Source: Balneola sp.
Lineage (GTDB): Bacteria > Bacteroidota > Rhodothermia > Balneolales > Balneolaceae
Reading direction: 5' to 3'
Length of the DNA: 64,000 nt
Assembly (NCBI GenBank): GCA_002696035.1
Contig: NZQV01000026.1
Location: forward strand, 124,001-188,000
Both the position numbers and the translations under genes were made by a program. Each line of letters opens with the position of its first letter. Position 1 is the first letter of the stretch. The notes beneath the pieces are model-generated. The model did not search any database and was not told where the DNA came from. It saw only the letters and a program-made list of their open reading frames with translations. Below, in pieces: positions 52,458 through 62,702 of the stretch.

Positions 52458-55400
52458 TTACGATATAGGAATTACAATGTTAATGGTGGTTCCCTCTGCG
52501 GGTTTTGAGACAAAGGTGATTAAGCCACCCAAAGTTTCAATTCGTTCATACATACCCGAAAAACCAAGTCCTTGTTTTAATGATTCATCCTTTACATCAA
52601 ACCCTTTTCCGTCATCCCAAATTGTTACTTTTATATTGGCAGATGCTCTCATCATCATTACTGAGGCTTCTTCAGCAAAAGAATGTTTCTGAATGTTGTT
52701 GGTGGCTTCCTGTATAACCCTGTACAAATTGATCTCCTTACTCTGAGGGATCAATCCATCTATATTGGCAATGTGGTAACTCCATTCAATTTTTGAAGTT
52801 CGCTGAAGCTGATCGCACAAATTTTCGATCGCTTCTGTCAACCCAAATTTCTCTAAGTGAATGGGACGTAGTCCGTGAGATATTGAGCGGACTTCGCCGA
52901 TGGAAATTATTGCGCTTTCCATAATTTCTTGTAGCTGATGGGTGACCTCATCCGGTTCTGTAACCTTTTGTTGAGCCATTTCAGCTCTGTTTTTCATTAC
53001 CAGTATCTGCTGACCAAGTCCATCATGTAACTCCGATGCAATACGACGTCGTTCCTGTTCCTGCGAATCTATCAGTCGTTCGGCAAATCGTTTTTTCCGT
53101 TCGTTTTCACGTTTAAGTTGATTCACTCTTAGATAATATATGCCGGGGCCAGTACTCCCAAAAAGAATAAATACCAACGCATAAAACCAGGAAGTTTGCC
53201 AGAATGGAGGGGCTACTGAAATTCCCAGGCTTGCAAACTCTGTACTCCATGGACCACTGTTATTGCTGGCGGCTACTTTAAACGTGTATTCTCCTGGGGG
53301 TATCTTGGTGTACAATGCCGTTCGATTCTGTTCCACTTCAAACCACTGGTCATTTAGACCTTCCAGCGTATAACGAAATGTGATTTTATCAGGATCTCTA
53401 AAACTAAGTGCTGTGTAATCAATCTGAAGGAATGCGTTGTTATATTCCAGGCTAATTTCATCTTCGTCTGACAGATCGTTATCGCCGTTTTTTACACTTT
53501 CTATGTATACCTTTGGCGGTCTGCGTTCTTCTCCCGGGTTTTCAGTAGACACCACTGCAACCCCGCTTATTGTTGGGAAATATAGTTTTCCATCTCCGTT
53601 ATTGATCACATTTGGTTCAAATCCACCATTCGTTTCTGAAGAAAGCATACCATCATTCATTCCATATACAAACCCGTTAACCCTGGAAATCTTTCCTTCA
53701 GCAAATTCATTCAGCTCACTTTTATGAACCCTGAATATTCCCCGGTTACTGCCCATCCAAAAGTAACCATCCTTATCTTCTTCAATGTGTGATACAATAT
53801 TATCATGCAGTCCATCCTCTTTTTTGATAGCTGTTGTAGCCCCATCCTTTATCCGAAAAATTCCATTTCCATACGTCCCGATCCACATCACCCCTTCTTC
53901 ATCCTGATGAATAGCTCGTACATATGGTTTGTTAGATCTGTCATTTATACCCTGTTCTTTAATCAGATCTACCGGTACCGCAGTGCCATTTACGATCTTA
54001 TTCAACCCTCCTGAAGTCCCCACCCATATAACGCCATCCCGGTCTTCAAAAACGGCACGCGTGTCGTTATAACTGAGCCCATTGTTTGTTGAATAGCGGA
54101 AATAGGATTCTCCATCATATTTGTAGAGTCCGTTTAAAGCACCGATCCAGATATTTCCTTTAGAATCTTCGGAAATGGTAAAAATATCTCTGCCGGTAAA
54201 TCCATCGTTTTTATCTATTGTAACTCCGGTCTCCGATAAAGAATTACTCCGATACAATATTCGTGACCCAAACCAGATCCGATCTTTTGAATCCTGAAAA
54301 ACAGACCATATACATTGATTTGGCAGTTCTGCACTTATGGAAGGTTGACTTACTTTTTTTGATGATGGCTCATATTCATAAACTCCGCCACAGTTGGTTG
54401 CAAATAAATACCGGCCATCATTAAGGGTAGTTAACGACAGCATTTTATCGTTTTTTAAACCATTCTCCAGCCCAATGGTAGTAATATCTGAGGGCCTGAG
54501 CTTGAACAATCCATCTCCCAGCGACCCGATCCAATAATTGCCTTCAGTATCTTCTAAAACACGGTTCAGCTGAATACCCTCAGAAGACTCTGCTAATTGT
54601 ACTGGCGTAAATCCGCCACCATTCCAAACACTGATTCCTAAATAGCTTGTCACCCACAAATTCTGCTTCGAGTCTACATAAAAATTCCAGGCATACCTCG
54701 ATGCAAGCCCATCTTCTGTAGAATATAATTTCAGTTCATCATCTTTGTAATGAAAAACTCCCTCTCCCGTGGTTCCAAAAAAATATTCGCCTGAGTTTTT
54801 CGGCAATTCTACAAAGTCCATAATATTATTCTCTATGGTTGAGTCCAGGTTAGCCACCTGAACTAAAGTATCCCCGAGAGTACGGAAGATCTCAAATTCA
54901 TGCGCCAACCAGACTCCTTCTGCATTCTCTACTGCTTTGTCTGCCAGGACAGAATCCTGTACTGTTTCAACAGCTATAAGCGAGTCCTCCACAATTTTGA
55001 AAGGTTTACCTGCTGCCATAAGCCATATAGTGCCAAAATCGTCTTCTTTAACCGTAGATGGGGAATACACAAAAGAGTCATCTTCAATCAAAAATGAAGT
55101 AAATTCTCCATTCTTAAATTTCAGAAAGCCATCTTCTGTTCCCAGCCACAAAGCTCCTCTGCTATCTTCAAACATATGAAGGACCCGGTCAGATCTCATC
55201 CCTTCAGTATTAGATCGATCGTAGGTAGTGAAGGAAATGCCATCAAAACGCACAAGCCCCCCAAATGTGGCCAGCCATATATAGCCGTCTTCTGTTTGGA
55301 TAATATCATTTATGGTACTTTGCGGCAGCCCATCTACCATACTAAACTGAGTGATGGCATAATTTTTGGGATCTATAAGGTCAATTTCTGTGGATGCGCT

Positions 55401-55526
55401 TGAAGAAAGGCTTCCGTCGTTGTGTTGCGCCTGCAGATTACAGCTATTGAAGAATGAACCGCCGCTTATGCACAGAAATAGCACAAGACATTTGCCCAAT
55501 ATTTTTTCCGATGTGTAACCAATCAT
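52458..55526 (-). CDS. Propeller/Y_Y_Y sensor histidine kinase
   Basis: A 1022-residue sensor. A signal peptide or first membrane segment (about 10-30) precedes a long periplasmic sensor made of two-component propeller repeats (about 45-690; for example EDSRGALWLGTEDGFLKF). A Y_Y_Y domain (about 690-780, LSFRDPDKITFRYTLEGL) and a membrane helix (about 785-808) follow. The HisKA_3 box has H834 in ELHDGLGQ, and the HATPase has QEATNNIQKHS and DDGKGFD. This architecture is common for polysaccharide sensing in Bacteroidota, but no polysaccharide-utilisation genes are near, so the ligand is unknown. Confidence 0.94.
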   Translation of the reverse strand: MIGYTSEKILGKCLVLFLCISGGSFFNSCNLQAQHNDGSLSSSASTEIDLIDPKNYAITQFSMVDGLPQSTINDIIQTEDGYIWLATFGGLVRFDGISFTTYDRSNTEGMRSDRVLHMFEDSRGALWLGTEDGFLKFKNGEFTSFLIEDDSFVYSPSTVKEDDFGTIWLMAAGKPFKIVEDSLIAVETVQDSVLADKAVENAEGVWLAHEFEIFRTLGDTLVQVANLDSTIENNIMDFVELPKNSGEYFFGTTGEGVFHYKDDELKLYSTEDGLASRYAWNFYVDSKQNLWVTSYLGISVWNGGGFTPVQLAESSEGIQLNRVLEDTEGNYWIGSLGDGLFKLRPSDITTIGLENGLKNDKMLSLTTLNDGRYLFATNCGGVYEYEPSSKKVSQPSISAELPNQCIWSVFQDSKDRIWFGSRILYRSNSLSETGVTIDKNDGFTGRDIFTISEDSKGNIWIGALNGLYKYDGESYFRYSTNNGLSYNDTRAVFEDRDGVIWVGTSGGLNKIVNGTAVPVDLIKEQGINDRSNKPYVRAIHQDEEGVMWIGTYGNGIFRIKDGATTAIKKEDGLHDNIVSHIEEDKDGYFWMGSNRGIFRVHKSELNEFAEGKISRVNGFVYGMNDGMLSSETNGGFEPNVINNGDGKLYFPTISGVAVVSTENPGEERRPPKVYIESVKNGDNDLSDEDEISLEYNNAFLQIDYTALSFRDPDKITFRYTLEGLNDQWFEVEQNRTALYTKIPPGEYTFKVAASNNSGPWSTEFASLGISVAPPFWQTSWFYALVFILFGSTGPGIYYLRVNQLKRENERKKRFAERLIDSQEQERRRIASELHDGLGQQILVMKNRAEMAQQKVTEPDEVTHQLQEIMESAIISIGEVRSISHGLRPIHLEKFGLTEAIENLCDQLQRTSKIEWSYHIANIDGLIPQSKEINLYRVIQEATNNIQKHSFAEEASVMMMRASANIKVTIWDDGKGFDVKDESLKQGLGFSGMYERIETLGGLITFVSKPAEGTTINIVIPIS

Positions 55527-55801
55527 ATTTTAGCCAACTAAGAGAGCGACTAAAATACGAAGCTTTTTAAGATCTGCAACTCCTTGTATTCAACATTAAT
55601 TTCTGGAAGTTTTTTTATTTAAAAGCCGTTAAAAGGATAGAATCCCGTTACTACAAATACGTTCGATGCCTCTTTTCCCCAACATATATTCATTGAATTT
55701 TTTCTTATCTTAATGGTTGCTTAATAAACTGGTTAAATTCAGCTTTAGGAACCACTCGGCATCTTTTGATGTTTGCTTGTTCCTCAGCAAAACCCACATA
55801 T

Positions 55802-56911
55802 ATGGAAGTATTAGACATATTAGACATTGAGTCCGAAGTTTCCCTCCCTAAACGCTATTCCGAACTTTCTGTTGAAGAAATGGAAGCGCGTGTTATGGAG
55901 ATCAAAGCCAAATTTGGTAAGCGGCTTTTCATTCCCGGACATCATTACCAAAAGGATGAAGTCATTAAGTTTGCCGATGCCCGTGGCGATTCCCTGAAAC
56001 TTGCTCAGATCTGCAAAACCAAACCGGATGCTGAATTTATTCCTTTTTGCGGCGTTCACTTTATGGCCGAAACCGCAGATATGCTTACCCGTCCCGATCA
56101 AAAGGTGATACTTCCCGATATGCGGGCCGGTTGCTCCATGGCCGATATGGCTGATATTGACCAGACTGAAGCCGGATGGGAGGTGATGCAGGAGATCTGG
56201 GGTGATACTATTTTGCCGCTTACGTATGTGAATTCTACCGCTGCCATCAAAGGATTTGTGGGCAAACATGGCGGTGCTACCGTAACATCTTCCAACGCTA
56301 AAAAAATGCTTGAATGGGCGTTCACACAAAAAGAGCGCATCCTGTTTTTACCGGATCAACACCTGGGACGAAATACCGCTTTTGACCTTGGTATTCCCCT
56401 CGAGCACATGGCCGTTTGGGCTCCTTTAGAAGGTAAGCTTGAGTACAAAGGTGACTTTGAAGACGTGAAAGTGATCCTGTGGAAAGGTCATTGCTCGGTG
56501 CATGAGAAATTCAACGTAAAACACATCGAGAATCTTCGCAAGCAAGAACCGGACATGAAGATCTTGGTTCACCCTGAATGCACCTACGATGTTGTGCAGG
56601 CTTCCGACCTGAATGGCTCAACCAGCTTCATCATTAATACTATTGAACAATCTGAGCCGGGTAGCAAGTGGGCTATCGGAACGGAAATGAATCTTGTAAA
56701 CCGGCTGGCTGAAGAAAATCCTGATAAGGAAATTGTTTCCCTGAATCCATTCATGTGCCCTTGTTTAACCATGAATCGCATTGACCTTCCGCATCTGTTG
56801 TGGTCTCTCGAAAAACTGGAACAGGGTGAAGTTGTCAACCAGATCACCGTCCCCGGTGAAGTGGCCGAAAATGCGGTGCTTGCCTTGAACAGAATGCTGG
56901 ACCGTTCGTAA
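55802..56911 (+). CDS. nadA: Quinolinate synthase A
   Basis: A 369-residue [4Fe-4S] enzyme that condenses iminoaspartate with dihydroxyacetone phosphate to quinolinate, for NAD synthesis. Motifs are [22 protein letters not shown] and PVLP-like [15 protein letters not shown]. Cluster cysteines lie in [16 protein letters not shown] and MCPCLTM. The frame extends to a TTG at 55766, but the ATG at 55802 gives a better start. nadB and nadC are not nearby. It is preceded by about 275 bp without genes. Confidence 0.96.
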   Translation: MEVLDILDIESEVSLPKRYSELSVEEMEARVMEIKAKFGKRLFIPGHHYQKDEVIKFADARGDSLKLAQICKTKPDAEFIPFCGVHFMAETADMLTRPDQKVILPDMRAGCSMADMADIDQTEAGWEVMQEIWGDTILPLTYVNSTAAIKGFVGKHGGATVTSSNAKKMLEWAFTQKERILFLPDQHLGRNTAFDLGIPLEHMAVWAPLEGKLEYKGDFEDVKVILWKGHCSVHEKFNVKHIENLRKQEPDMKILVHPECTYDVVQASDLNGSTSFIINTIEQSEPGSKWAIGTEMNLVNRLAEENPDKEIVSLNPFMCPCLTMNRIDLPHLLWSLEKLEQGEVVNQITVPGEVAENAVLALNRMLDRS

Positions 56912-57132
56912 TTAAGTCATTCCCGTGCAGACGGGAATCTAATTATTGCCCTAAAATCAATTGGTGAAATGTGCCAAGTAATTTTATTCGTGACGTAGCT
57001 CCGCCTCAAATTATTATTCCATTTTCCAAACCTGAATACAGGAACAACTGCCTATACTTCTCAGTACATCTTTTCGTTAGCTAACCCTTAATCCTTCCTT
57101 CAAAAATTAGTACATTCAGGAAACGCAGTTTA

Positions 57133-58842
57133 ATGATGAGATATACACCGCTTTTTTCCCTTTTACTTCTACTATGCATTCCGGCCATCGGTACCGCGCA
57201 AACTACCCAAAGTGAAGCCGACCGGTCGCTGTTACCTGAGATCAACCCACAGGATATTGAGATACGCAGTGAATTCCGTGCTCGCTTTCCCGGACTGAGA
57301 CGACAATCCATTTTGGGCTTTAATCCCGAACCTCGTGTTTTTCAGATCGATGCCAACCGCATGCCTTTTATTGAAAACAGGGATGAAGCCGTAGCTGATC
57401 TTTCGGTAACCGAACTCGACCGACCCGAACCGCCCCAACGATCTTTACTGACCACACCAACACGGCAAAACCTGTATGTCCGCGGTGGCTTTGGGAGCTT
57501 TTTATCGCCTGAGTTGGAAGCTTTTGGTTTTTATGAACTGAATGAAAAAAGCCTTCTTTCGTCTGATGTTAATTTCAGTGGCTCCAACGGACATCTTGAA
57601 AATCAGGAAAGTGGATTTCGCTTTCTGGATGCGAACATTTCCTATTACGAAAAAACCAATGAAGATTATCGCTTTAAGTTGGAAGGAGGTGTTGTCGCTG
57701 ATAAATATTCTAGCATTAGCCCGTATAGCGATCCCAATTCTCCAGAAAAAGAAAATTTAGGTGCATCAGTCAAAGGAACCGTTAAGAAAATGGAAAATGC
57801 TTTCACCGGTTTTGAGGCATCACTTGGGGGATCAATTTTTGAATCAGAGCTTTCTCTGGCTAATTCGCAGATCAATTCTTTTCTAAGAAGTGGTACTGTT
57901 TCTGAGAAAACCTATTTTGCCAGTTTTTCCAAATTCTGGGCTGGCCAGCGTATGTACGAAACTTTTGATGTGTCTGCTCAGTTTCAGGGTGGTAATTATG
58001 GGCAAGCTCCCCTTCAAAACTGGATTACTGCTGGAGCAGCACTTGAGTATGAACGACTACTTAATTTTACAACAAGGGTAACGGGTGAAGTCGGCTTTCA
58101 ATACGTTTCTGATCCATTCAGTAACAAATTTTATGTAACTCCTGAAGTTCAAATCAAACATAATTTTACGGACGCTTTTTCGGTCAGCGGTAGTGCCTTT
58201 ACCAAACCAAAAATGCAAACACAACAAGAGCATCTTCAATACAATAGGTTTTTAGGAGGCGGCACAGAATTACGGCACGCATATGTTGCCGGAGTAAAAG
58301 GAGAGGCAAATTACCAACTCTTTGAAGGGAACCGAATTTTTGCAGGAGCCAGTTATAACTTCACCCGCGATTATGCTTACTACCAGCGCAGAGATATTAG
58401 CGGCCCCACAAACACTGGATTCTACAACATCAACTACGCCAACGCCAACATCTTAGAGTTTTACACCGGGGCCAGTTATCAGCTTATTCCCGAGAAATTC
58501 TGGGCTGATGGGCGGGTGTATTTCAGAGCTCCGAATTTAAGTTCCGGCCAAACTATTCCTTATGAGGAAAAACTTGGAGTGAAGGGCGCTGTTTCCTACA
58601 AACCTATTCAGGCACTTACAATTAACGGTTGGACCGAATATATTGGCAAGCGTCAGTCTCCGGAGACAAATACCGAATTAAATGCTTATTTGTTGCTAAA
58701 TGCCGGGGCGGAATATCAGATCAATGATACCTTTGGTGTTTATGCCAAATTGTTGAATATTCTCGGACAAGACTACGAAATCTGGAATGGATATCAGGAA
58801 CGGCCTTTCCAGATATTCGGAGGGATAACCATAAAATTATAA
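57133..58842 (+). CDS. Outer-membrane beta-barrel protein, TonB-receptor-like, without a plug
   Basis: A 569-residue protein with a signal peptide (residues 1-21, cleavage near IGTAQ). A linker of about 90 residues leads to a beta barrel with alternating aromatic strands and a final KL. It resembles TonB-dependent receptors and related barrels, but I see no plug domain or TonB box. It is 5 bp before an HU-like gene and heads the operon with HU-SPOR, TolQ, TolR and TonB, so TonB energising or envelope maintenance is plausible. Confidence 0.7.
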   Translation: MMRYTPLFSLLLLLCIPAIGTAQTTQSEADRSLLPEINPQDIEIRSEFRARFPGLRRQSILGFNPEPRVFQIDANRMPFIENRDEAVADLSVTELDRPEPPQRSLLTTPTRQNLYVRGGFGSFLSPELEAFGFYELNEKSLLSSDVNFSGSNGHLENQESGFRFLDANISYYEKTNEDYRFKLEGGVVADKYSSISPYSDPNSPEKENLGASVKGTVKKMENAFTGFEASLGGSIFESELSLANSQINSFLRSGTVSEKTYFASFSKFWAGQRMYETFDVSAQFQGGNYGQAPLQNWITAGAALEYERLLNFTTRVTGEVGFQYVSDPFSNKFYVTPEVQIKHNFTDAFSVSGSAFTKPKMQTQQEHLQYNRFLGGGTELRHAYVAGVKGEANYQLFEGNRIFAGASYNFTRDYAYYQRRDISGPTNTGFYNINYANANILEFYTGASYQLIPEKFWADGRVYFRAPNLSSGQTIPYEEKLGVKGAVSYKPIQALTINGWTEYIGKRQSPETNTELNAYLLLNAGAEYQINDTFGVYAKLLNILGQDYEIWNGYQERPFQIFGGITIKL

Positions 58843-58847
58843 GGACT

Positions 58848-59045
58848 ATGACGGACGAATTTATCGAGACTTTGGGAATTGTACTTCGGGATCAGATCAT
58901 CATGAAAAATTCTGTTGAAATTAAGGGATTGGGGACATTCAAGCCGGTTCACCAAAACCAAAAACAGGAAAAACGAGCCGACGGCACCAACGTTATGATG
59001 CCTCCCAAAGACACCATCGAATTCACGCCGGAAAACAAGGGGTAA
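58848..59045 (+). CDS. HU-like small protein
   Basis: A 65-residue protein aligned by eye with HU: FIETLGIVLRDQIIMKNSVEIKGLGTFKPVHQNQKQEKRADGTNVMMPPKDTIEFTPE. The helix pair before the arm and the beta-arm pattern are recognisable, but it is shorter than HU (about 90). It may bind DNA or serve as a partner of the next protein, whose N-terminus is a similar domain. It is tightly linked to both neighbours (5 and 4 bp). Confidence 0.7.
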   Translation: MTDEFIETLGIVLRDQIIMKNSVEIKGLGTFKPVHQNQKQEKRADGTNVMMPPKDTIEFTPENKG

Positions 59046-59049
59046 CAAC

Positions 59050-60738
59050 ATGCATATCGATCATTCAAAATTAGTAGAACTGCTGGCCGATACCTTAGGA
59101 CAGGATGCGGAAAAGGTTGAGGAACAGCTTGCAGAACTGGTTGCTGAAATACAGGAAGCCATTGCGGAAGGTGATGCCTATGAAGTGGACGGACTGGGGG
59201 TCTTCAGTGGCTTTGGAAGTAACATCATCTTTATGCCTAATGATGACCTTTCCACCGAAATAAATTATAAGTATGCAGGCATGGAGGCTCTGGAATTGGA
59301 TGAGGGACCTTCAGAGGAGCCGGAAGAACAGGAAGACCAGACAACAGCGCCCGCTCCAGACGAAATTGCCGAAGAGGAGGAGGAAATTGCATCCGAAGAA
59401 GATCCTTTTAGTGGCCTATTGGGTGATATTGAGGATGAGGACAAAGAAGAGGAAGAAGATATAAGTCCCGCTTTTGAGCTCGACAAACCCGAAGAGCAGT
59501 CTGAAGATGAAGACGATGACCTGGAAGATCCTTTTGATATTGCAGGAAAAGACTTTAAAGACGAAAACAAGGAAGAGGACAAGACGGAACCGGTTGATGA
59601 TTCCTCTGAGGAAGACGCAGAGGAAGAATACAAGCCAGGTCCCGATAAATGGGGCATCGACACCTACAAAGATGATACTGCCGAAAAAACATTCTCCGGT
59701 TTGTTGGGTGACTCAGATTCTGGCACAGAAGAACCCGCCGGAACAGACGATGATTTCAGTTCTATATTTGAAGAGAGTGAATCCGAAAGTGACGATGAGG
59801 ATGACCTTATTTCAGCATTGAATCAGCAGCTCTCTGGGGAAGGTGAATCCGCTGAAGAAGAAGAAGAGGAAGAGTCTGAATCTCTGGATGAGTCTTTTGA
59901 ACTGGATGCCGATGCAACGGAGAAGGTAGAGAACGAGGAAGACGACGAAGTAGATCCTTTTGAAGCTTTAGCAGGTGATGAAGAGGAGGACGAGGAAGAG
60001 ATTCCCGAACCCTCAGATTCTGAAACTGAAGACAAAGAAGATGATGAAGTTGTTCCGGTTATAAAGAACATCAGCACGGAAGGCTCAATTGTCGATGAAG
60101 TTGAAAAGGAGGAGGAACCTGAAGACAAAGAGACCAAAAAAGAATCGAAATCAAAAACTCAGGATTCCAGGGAAACAGCTCCTCCCGTCATGCTTTGGGT
60201 GCTGCTGATCATCATAGTGATGGCAGGTGGCGTTTACGGACTTGGTTACTTTGGCGTGATGAATATCCCTGGCGTTACACCGATAACTCCTGAGGTGGCT
60301 GCAACACAACCGCCGGCTCAGCCCCAACAGGAACAGACAACTCCTCCGCAACAACAAGAAGCTGAAGAAGAACCCCAGGAAGTTACCCCTGATCCTCAAC
60401 CCGAGGAACAACCCGCCGAGCCTGAAGTATCACAAACAGAGAGTGCCCCGGCCGGACAAAATACTTACGGCCTGACCGGCGTACCGGTTGAGGCAGCGAA
60501 CAACGGCTATACCATTGTGGTATTCTCGCTGAGAAGCGAAAGCGGTGCAAAAGCCAAACAACGGGAATTGAGTCAGGAAGGCTATCGTGCTTTACTGGCT
60601 ACCATACCGTCACAACAATATGGACAGCTTTGGCGCGTAAGTTTAGGACAGTTCGAAACGCAACGCTCGGCTGCTATCGCTGCTGAAGACCTTGAAGCAC
60701 CTTATTCAGAAAACTATTTCATAACCGAAATTCAATAA
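59050..60738 (+). CDS. HU-CCDC81-type and SPOR-domain membrane protein
   Basis: A 562-residue bitopic protein. The N-terminus (about 1-85) is an HU-like domain (KLVELLADTLGQDAEKVEEQLAEL...YEVDGLGVFSGFGSNIIF). A long, very acidic low-complexity region (about 85-370) repeats DPFSGLLGD-type motifs. A membrane helix (about 377-400, MLWVLLIIIVMAGGVYGLGYF) leads to a Pro/Gln-rich periplasmic linker and a C-terminal SPOR domain (about 485-562). SPOR binds denuded septal peptidoglycan. The pairing of HU-like and SPOR domains is known in Bacteroidota but not well characterised. The TolQ gene follows. Confidence 0.88.
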   Translation: MHIDHSKLVELLADTLGQDAEKVEEQLAELVAEIQEAIAEGDAYEVDGLGVFSGFGSNIIFMPNDDLSTEINYKYAGMEALELDEGPSEEPEEQEDQTTAPAPDEIAEEEEEIASEEDPFSGLLGDIEDEDKEEEEDISPAFELDKPEEQSEDEDDDLEDPFDIAGKDFKDENKEEDKTEPVDDSSEEDAEEEYKPGPDKWGIDTYKDDTAEKTFSGLLGDSDSGTEEPAGTDDDFSSIFEESESESDDEDDLISALNQQLSGEGESAEEEEEEESESLDESFELDADATEKVENEEDDEVDPFEALAGDEEEDEEEIPEPSDSETEDKEDDEVVPVIKNISTEGSIVDEVEKEEEPEDKETKKESKSKTQDSRETAPPVMLWVLLIIIVMAGGVYGLGYFGVMNIPGVTPITPEVAATQPPAQPQQEQTTPPQQQEAEEEPQEVTPDPQPEEQPAEPEVSQTESAPAGQNTYGLTGVPVEAANNGYTIVVFSLRSESGAKAKQRELSQEGYRALLATIPSQQYGQLWRVSLGQFETQRSAAIAAEDLEAPYSENYFITEIQ

Positions 60739-60752
60739 AGATTATCATCTAC

Positions 60753-61460
60753 ATGCACGCATTGTTCATTCTATTCCAAGATACCATGGCTCAGGATTCT
60801 CTGATGGCCATGCAGGAGGAAGCTACTACTTTCTTTGACCTTTTAGTTGAAGGTGGAATCCTCATGATTCCCATTTTTATTCTGTTCGCAATTGCCTGTT
60901 ACGTTATTGCTGAACGATGGCTTGCCTTGAACCGCTCTCACGTTGACCCGGAGAAGTTCCTGCCCACAATCGAGAATATGCTGAAGTCTGGCAAGGGCGG
61001 AGCTTCCAATGCTATGAATTATTGCGATGAGTTTGATAAACCGATATCGCGCATCATTAAATCTGGCATAAAGCGACTTGGACGACCGTTGCGCGACATT
61101 GAAGATGCGATCGACAACGCCGGAAAGAAGGAGATCTTTTTCCTGGAAAAACGCATGAACTGGCTTGCAACCATCGCCGGTGTGGCTCCGCTTTTAGGAT
61201 TTACAGGAACGGTAACCGGGATGATCGAAGCTTTTATGGATATTCAATCGCTGCAAGGGAATGTAAACCCCAGCGTGCTTGCCGGTGGTATCTGGGAAGC
61301 ACTGATCACGACTGCAGCCGGACTTATTGTTGGTTTGATCGCCTATGGATTCTATAACTTCCTCTTGGGCAAGATCAACCGATCTATCTTTGAGCTGGAA
61401 AATGCTTCTGCCGATTTCCTCGACCTGCTCCAATCTCCCGCAAAAAAAGAGAATAACTAA
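60753..61460 (+). CDS. MotA/TolQ/ExbB proton channel protein
   Basis: A 235-residue inner-membrane protein with three helices (about 35-58, about 140-165 and about 180-205). The ExbB/TolQ signature is APLLGFTGTVTGMIEAF. It forms the proton channel that energises a TolA/TonB-type protein. Its two partners follow directly (2 and 4 bp). Distinguishing TolQ from ExbB by sequence alone is not safe, so no symbol is given. Confidence 0.93.
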   Translation: MHALFILFQDTMAQDSLMAMQEEATTFFDLLVEGGILMIPIFILFAIACYVIAERWLALNRSHVDPEKFLPTIENMLKSGKGGASNAMNYCDEFDKPISRIIKSGIKRLGRPLRDIEDAIDNAGKKEIFFLEKRMNWLATIAGVAPLLGFTGTVTGMIEAFMDIQSLQGNVNPSVLAGGIWEALITTAAGLIVGLIAYGFYNFLLGKINRSIFELENASADFLDLLQSPAKKENN

Positions 61461-61462
61461 TT

Positions 61463-61876
61463 ATGGCACGCGATTTCAGAAAAGGAGATAAAAGTTTAGT
61501 ACCGTTATCGCTGTTTTCGCAATCATCGCTGACGGATATTGTATTGTTGCTTCTGATCTTCTTCCTGCTTACTTCATCATTTGTGACGAATTTTGGTATT
61601 CGGGTTGAAGTTCCCCGCGCCGAAAGCAGCGCCTCCACTGATCCTAATTTCATTTCAGTAGCCGTTACCAAGGAGGGAGAGTTCTATGTAGATGGAGACA
61701 TAACTGCTCGTGGTTCTTTGGCAGCTGCCATTCGTGAAGCCCGAAATAATAAGCCCGATGCATCCGTTGTACTTCGTGCCGATAAAGACGCAAAAGTGGA
61801 CGATGCCGTCCGCGTTATGAACGTCAGTAAAGCATTGAATCTTAAAATTATAATGGCCACCGAACAGGGCTCATAG
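61463..61876 (+). CDS. ExbD/TolR-family protein
   Basis: A 137-residue protein with one N-terminal helix holding the conserved proton-pathway Asp (D25 in LTDIVLLLLIFFLLTSSFV) and a periplasmic domain. It pairs with the upstream MotA/TolQ/ExbB-type protein. The spacing to both neighbours is 2-4 bp. Confidence 0.92.
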   Translation: MARDFRKGDKSLVPLSLFSQSSLTDIVLLLLIFFLLTSSFVTNFGIRVEVPRAESSASTDPNFISVAVTKEGEFYVDGDITARGSLAAAIREARNNKPDASVVLRADKDAKVDDAVRVMNVSKALNLKIIMATEQGS

Positions 61877-61880
61877 CCGT

Positions 61881-62702
61881 ATGGCAAAATACTCCTTCAC
61901 CGATACCGACCGCAAAGCGCTTTATATTTCATTGGGGATCAATGCAGCAATTCTGATCTTTTCGCTGCTTTATACCCTCGATATGAATAACAACACACGG
62001 CCTTCTTACATTGAAGTAGAATTCGGGGAATACCAAACCGGGCAGCTTGCGGAGTTTTCGGAAGTACAGAATGAACAAGTAGCTCAACGCCCTGATCCTT
62101 CTGAAACTCAACCTGAAGAACCCGTTGAAGAAGCTCCCGAGCCTGAAGTTACCCCTCAGCAAGAAATTGAGGAAGAAACTAAGCCGGTTGACCTCGCCGA
62201 CCAGCAGGAAGAAATACAGGAAGACCCCGTAAATACACCAGAAACAGAACAAATAGATCCGAATCAAAAGGAAACTGAGCCCCAGGAAGAAGAAGTTGAA
62301 ATACCACCCGTGGCACAGGAAAACGAAACCGTAACTGAAGGTGCTGACGAAAGCGGTGATGAAGACGGGGCCCGTGGCGACATGAATTCGGATCAGGGCA
62401 TTGGGAATGATGAGGAAAAAACATCTCCTTACGAATTGAAGTGGGAGGGTGAAATTGACCGCTCGCCCATGGTACAACCTCTTCCTCAAAACTCAGCCAA
62501 TACAGAGGCTGTTATTACCGTTCGTTTTGAAGTTCGCCCCGATGGAACTGTTGGACGCGTAATACCCCTCAAAAAAATGAATCCTGAGCTGGAACGGGAA
62601 GTTATGAGCACGCTCCGAACCTGGCGCTTTTCTCGACTACCTAGCGGTGTCCCCCAGGAAACCCAATGGGGTACCATCACCTTCCGCTTTGTTTTTGATT
62701 AG
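61881..62702 (+). CDS. Energy transducer TonB
   Basis: A 273-residue protein with one N-terminal membrane helix (about 12-33), a Pro/Glu-rich spacer (about 50-170), and a C-terminal TonB-like domain (about 190-273: AVITVRFEVRPDGTVGRVIPLKKMNPELEREVMSTLRTWRFSRLP). It transmits proton-motive force to the outer membrane. It ends the operon. Whether it acts as TonB or as TolA is not settled by sequence. Confidence 0.9.
   Translation: MAKYSFTDTDRKALYISLGINAAILIFSLLYTLDMNNNTRPSYIEVEFGEYQTGQLAEFSEVQNEQVAQRPDPSETQPEEPVEEAPEPEVTPQQEIEEETKPVDLADQQEEIQEDPVNTPETEQIDPNQKETEPQEEEVEIPPVAQENETVTEGADESGDEDGARGDMNSDQGIGNDEEKTSPYELKWEGEIDRSPMVQPLPQNSANTEAVITVRFEVRPDGTVGRVIPLKKMNPELEREVMSTLRTWRFSRLPSGVPQETQWGTITFRFVFD

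Noticed and set aside
59265-60137. Ser-rich frames antisense to the HU-SPOR gene
   Set aside because: They are the complement of the acidic Glu/Asp repeats (poly-Ser from GAA/GAG/GAT codons).
61929-62489. 186-residue Phe-rich frame antisense to tonB
   Set aside because: Its composition is the complement of the Glu/Pro-rich TonB spacer, so it is an artefact.
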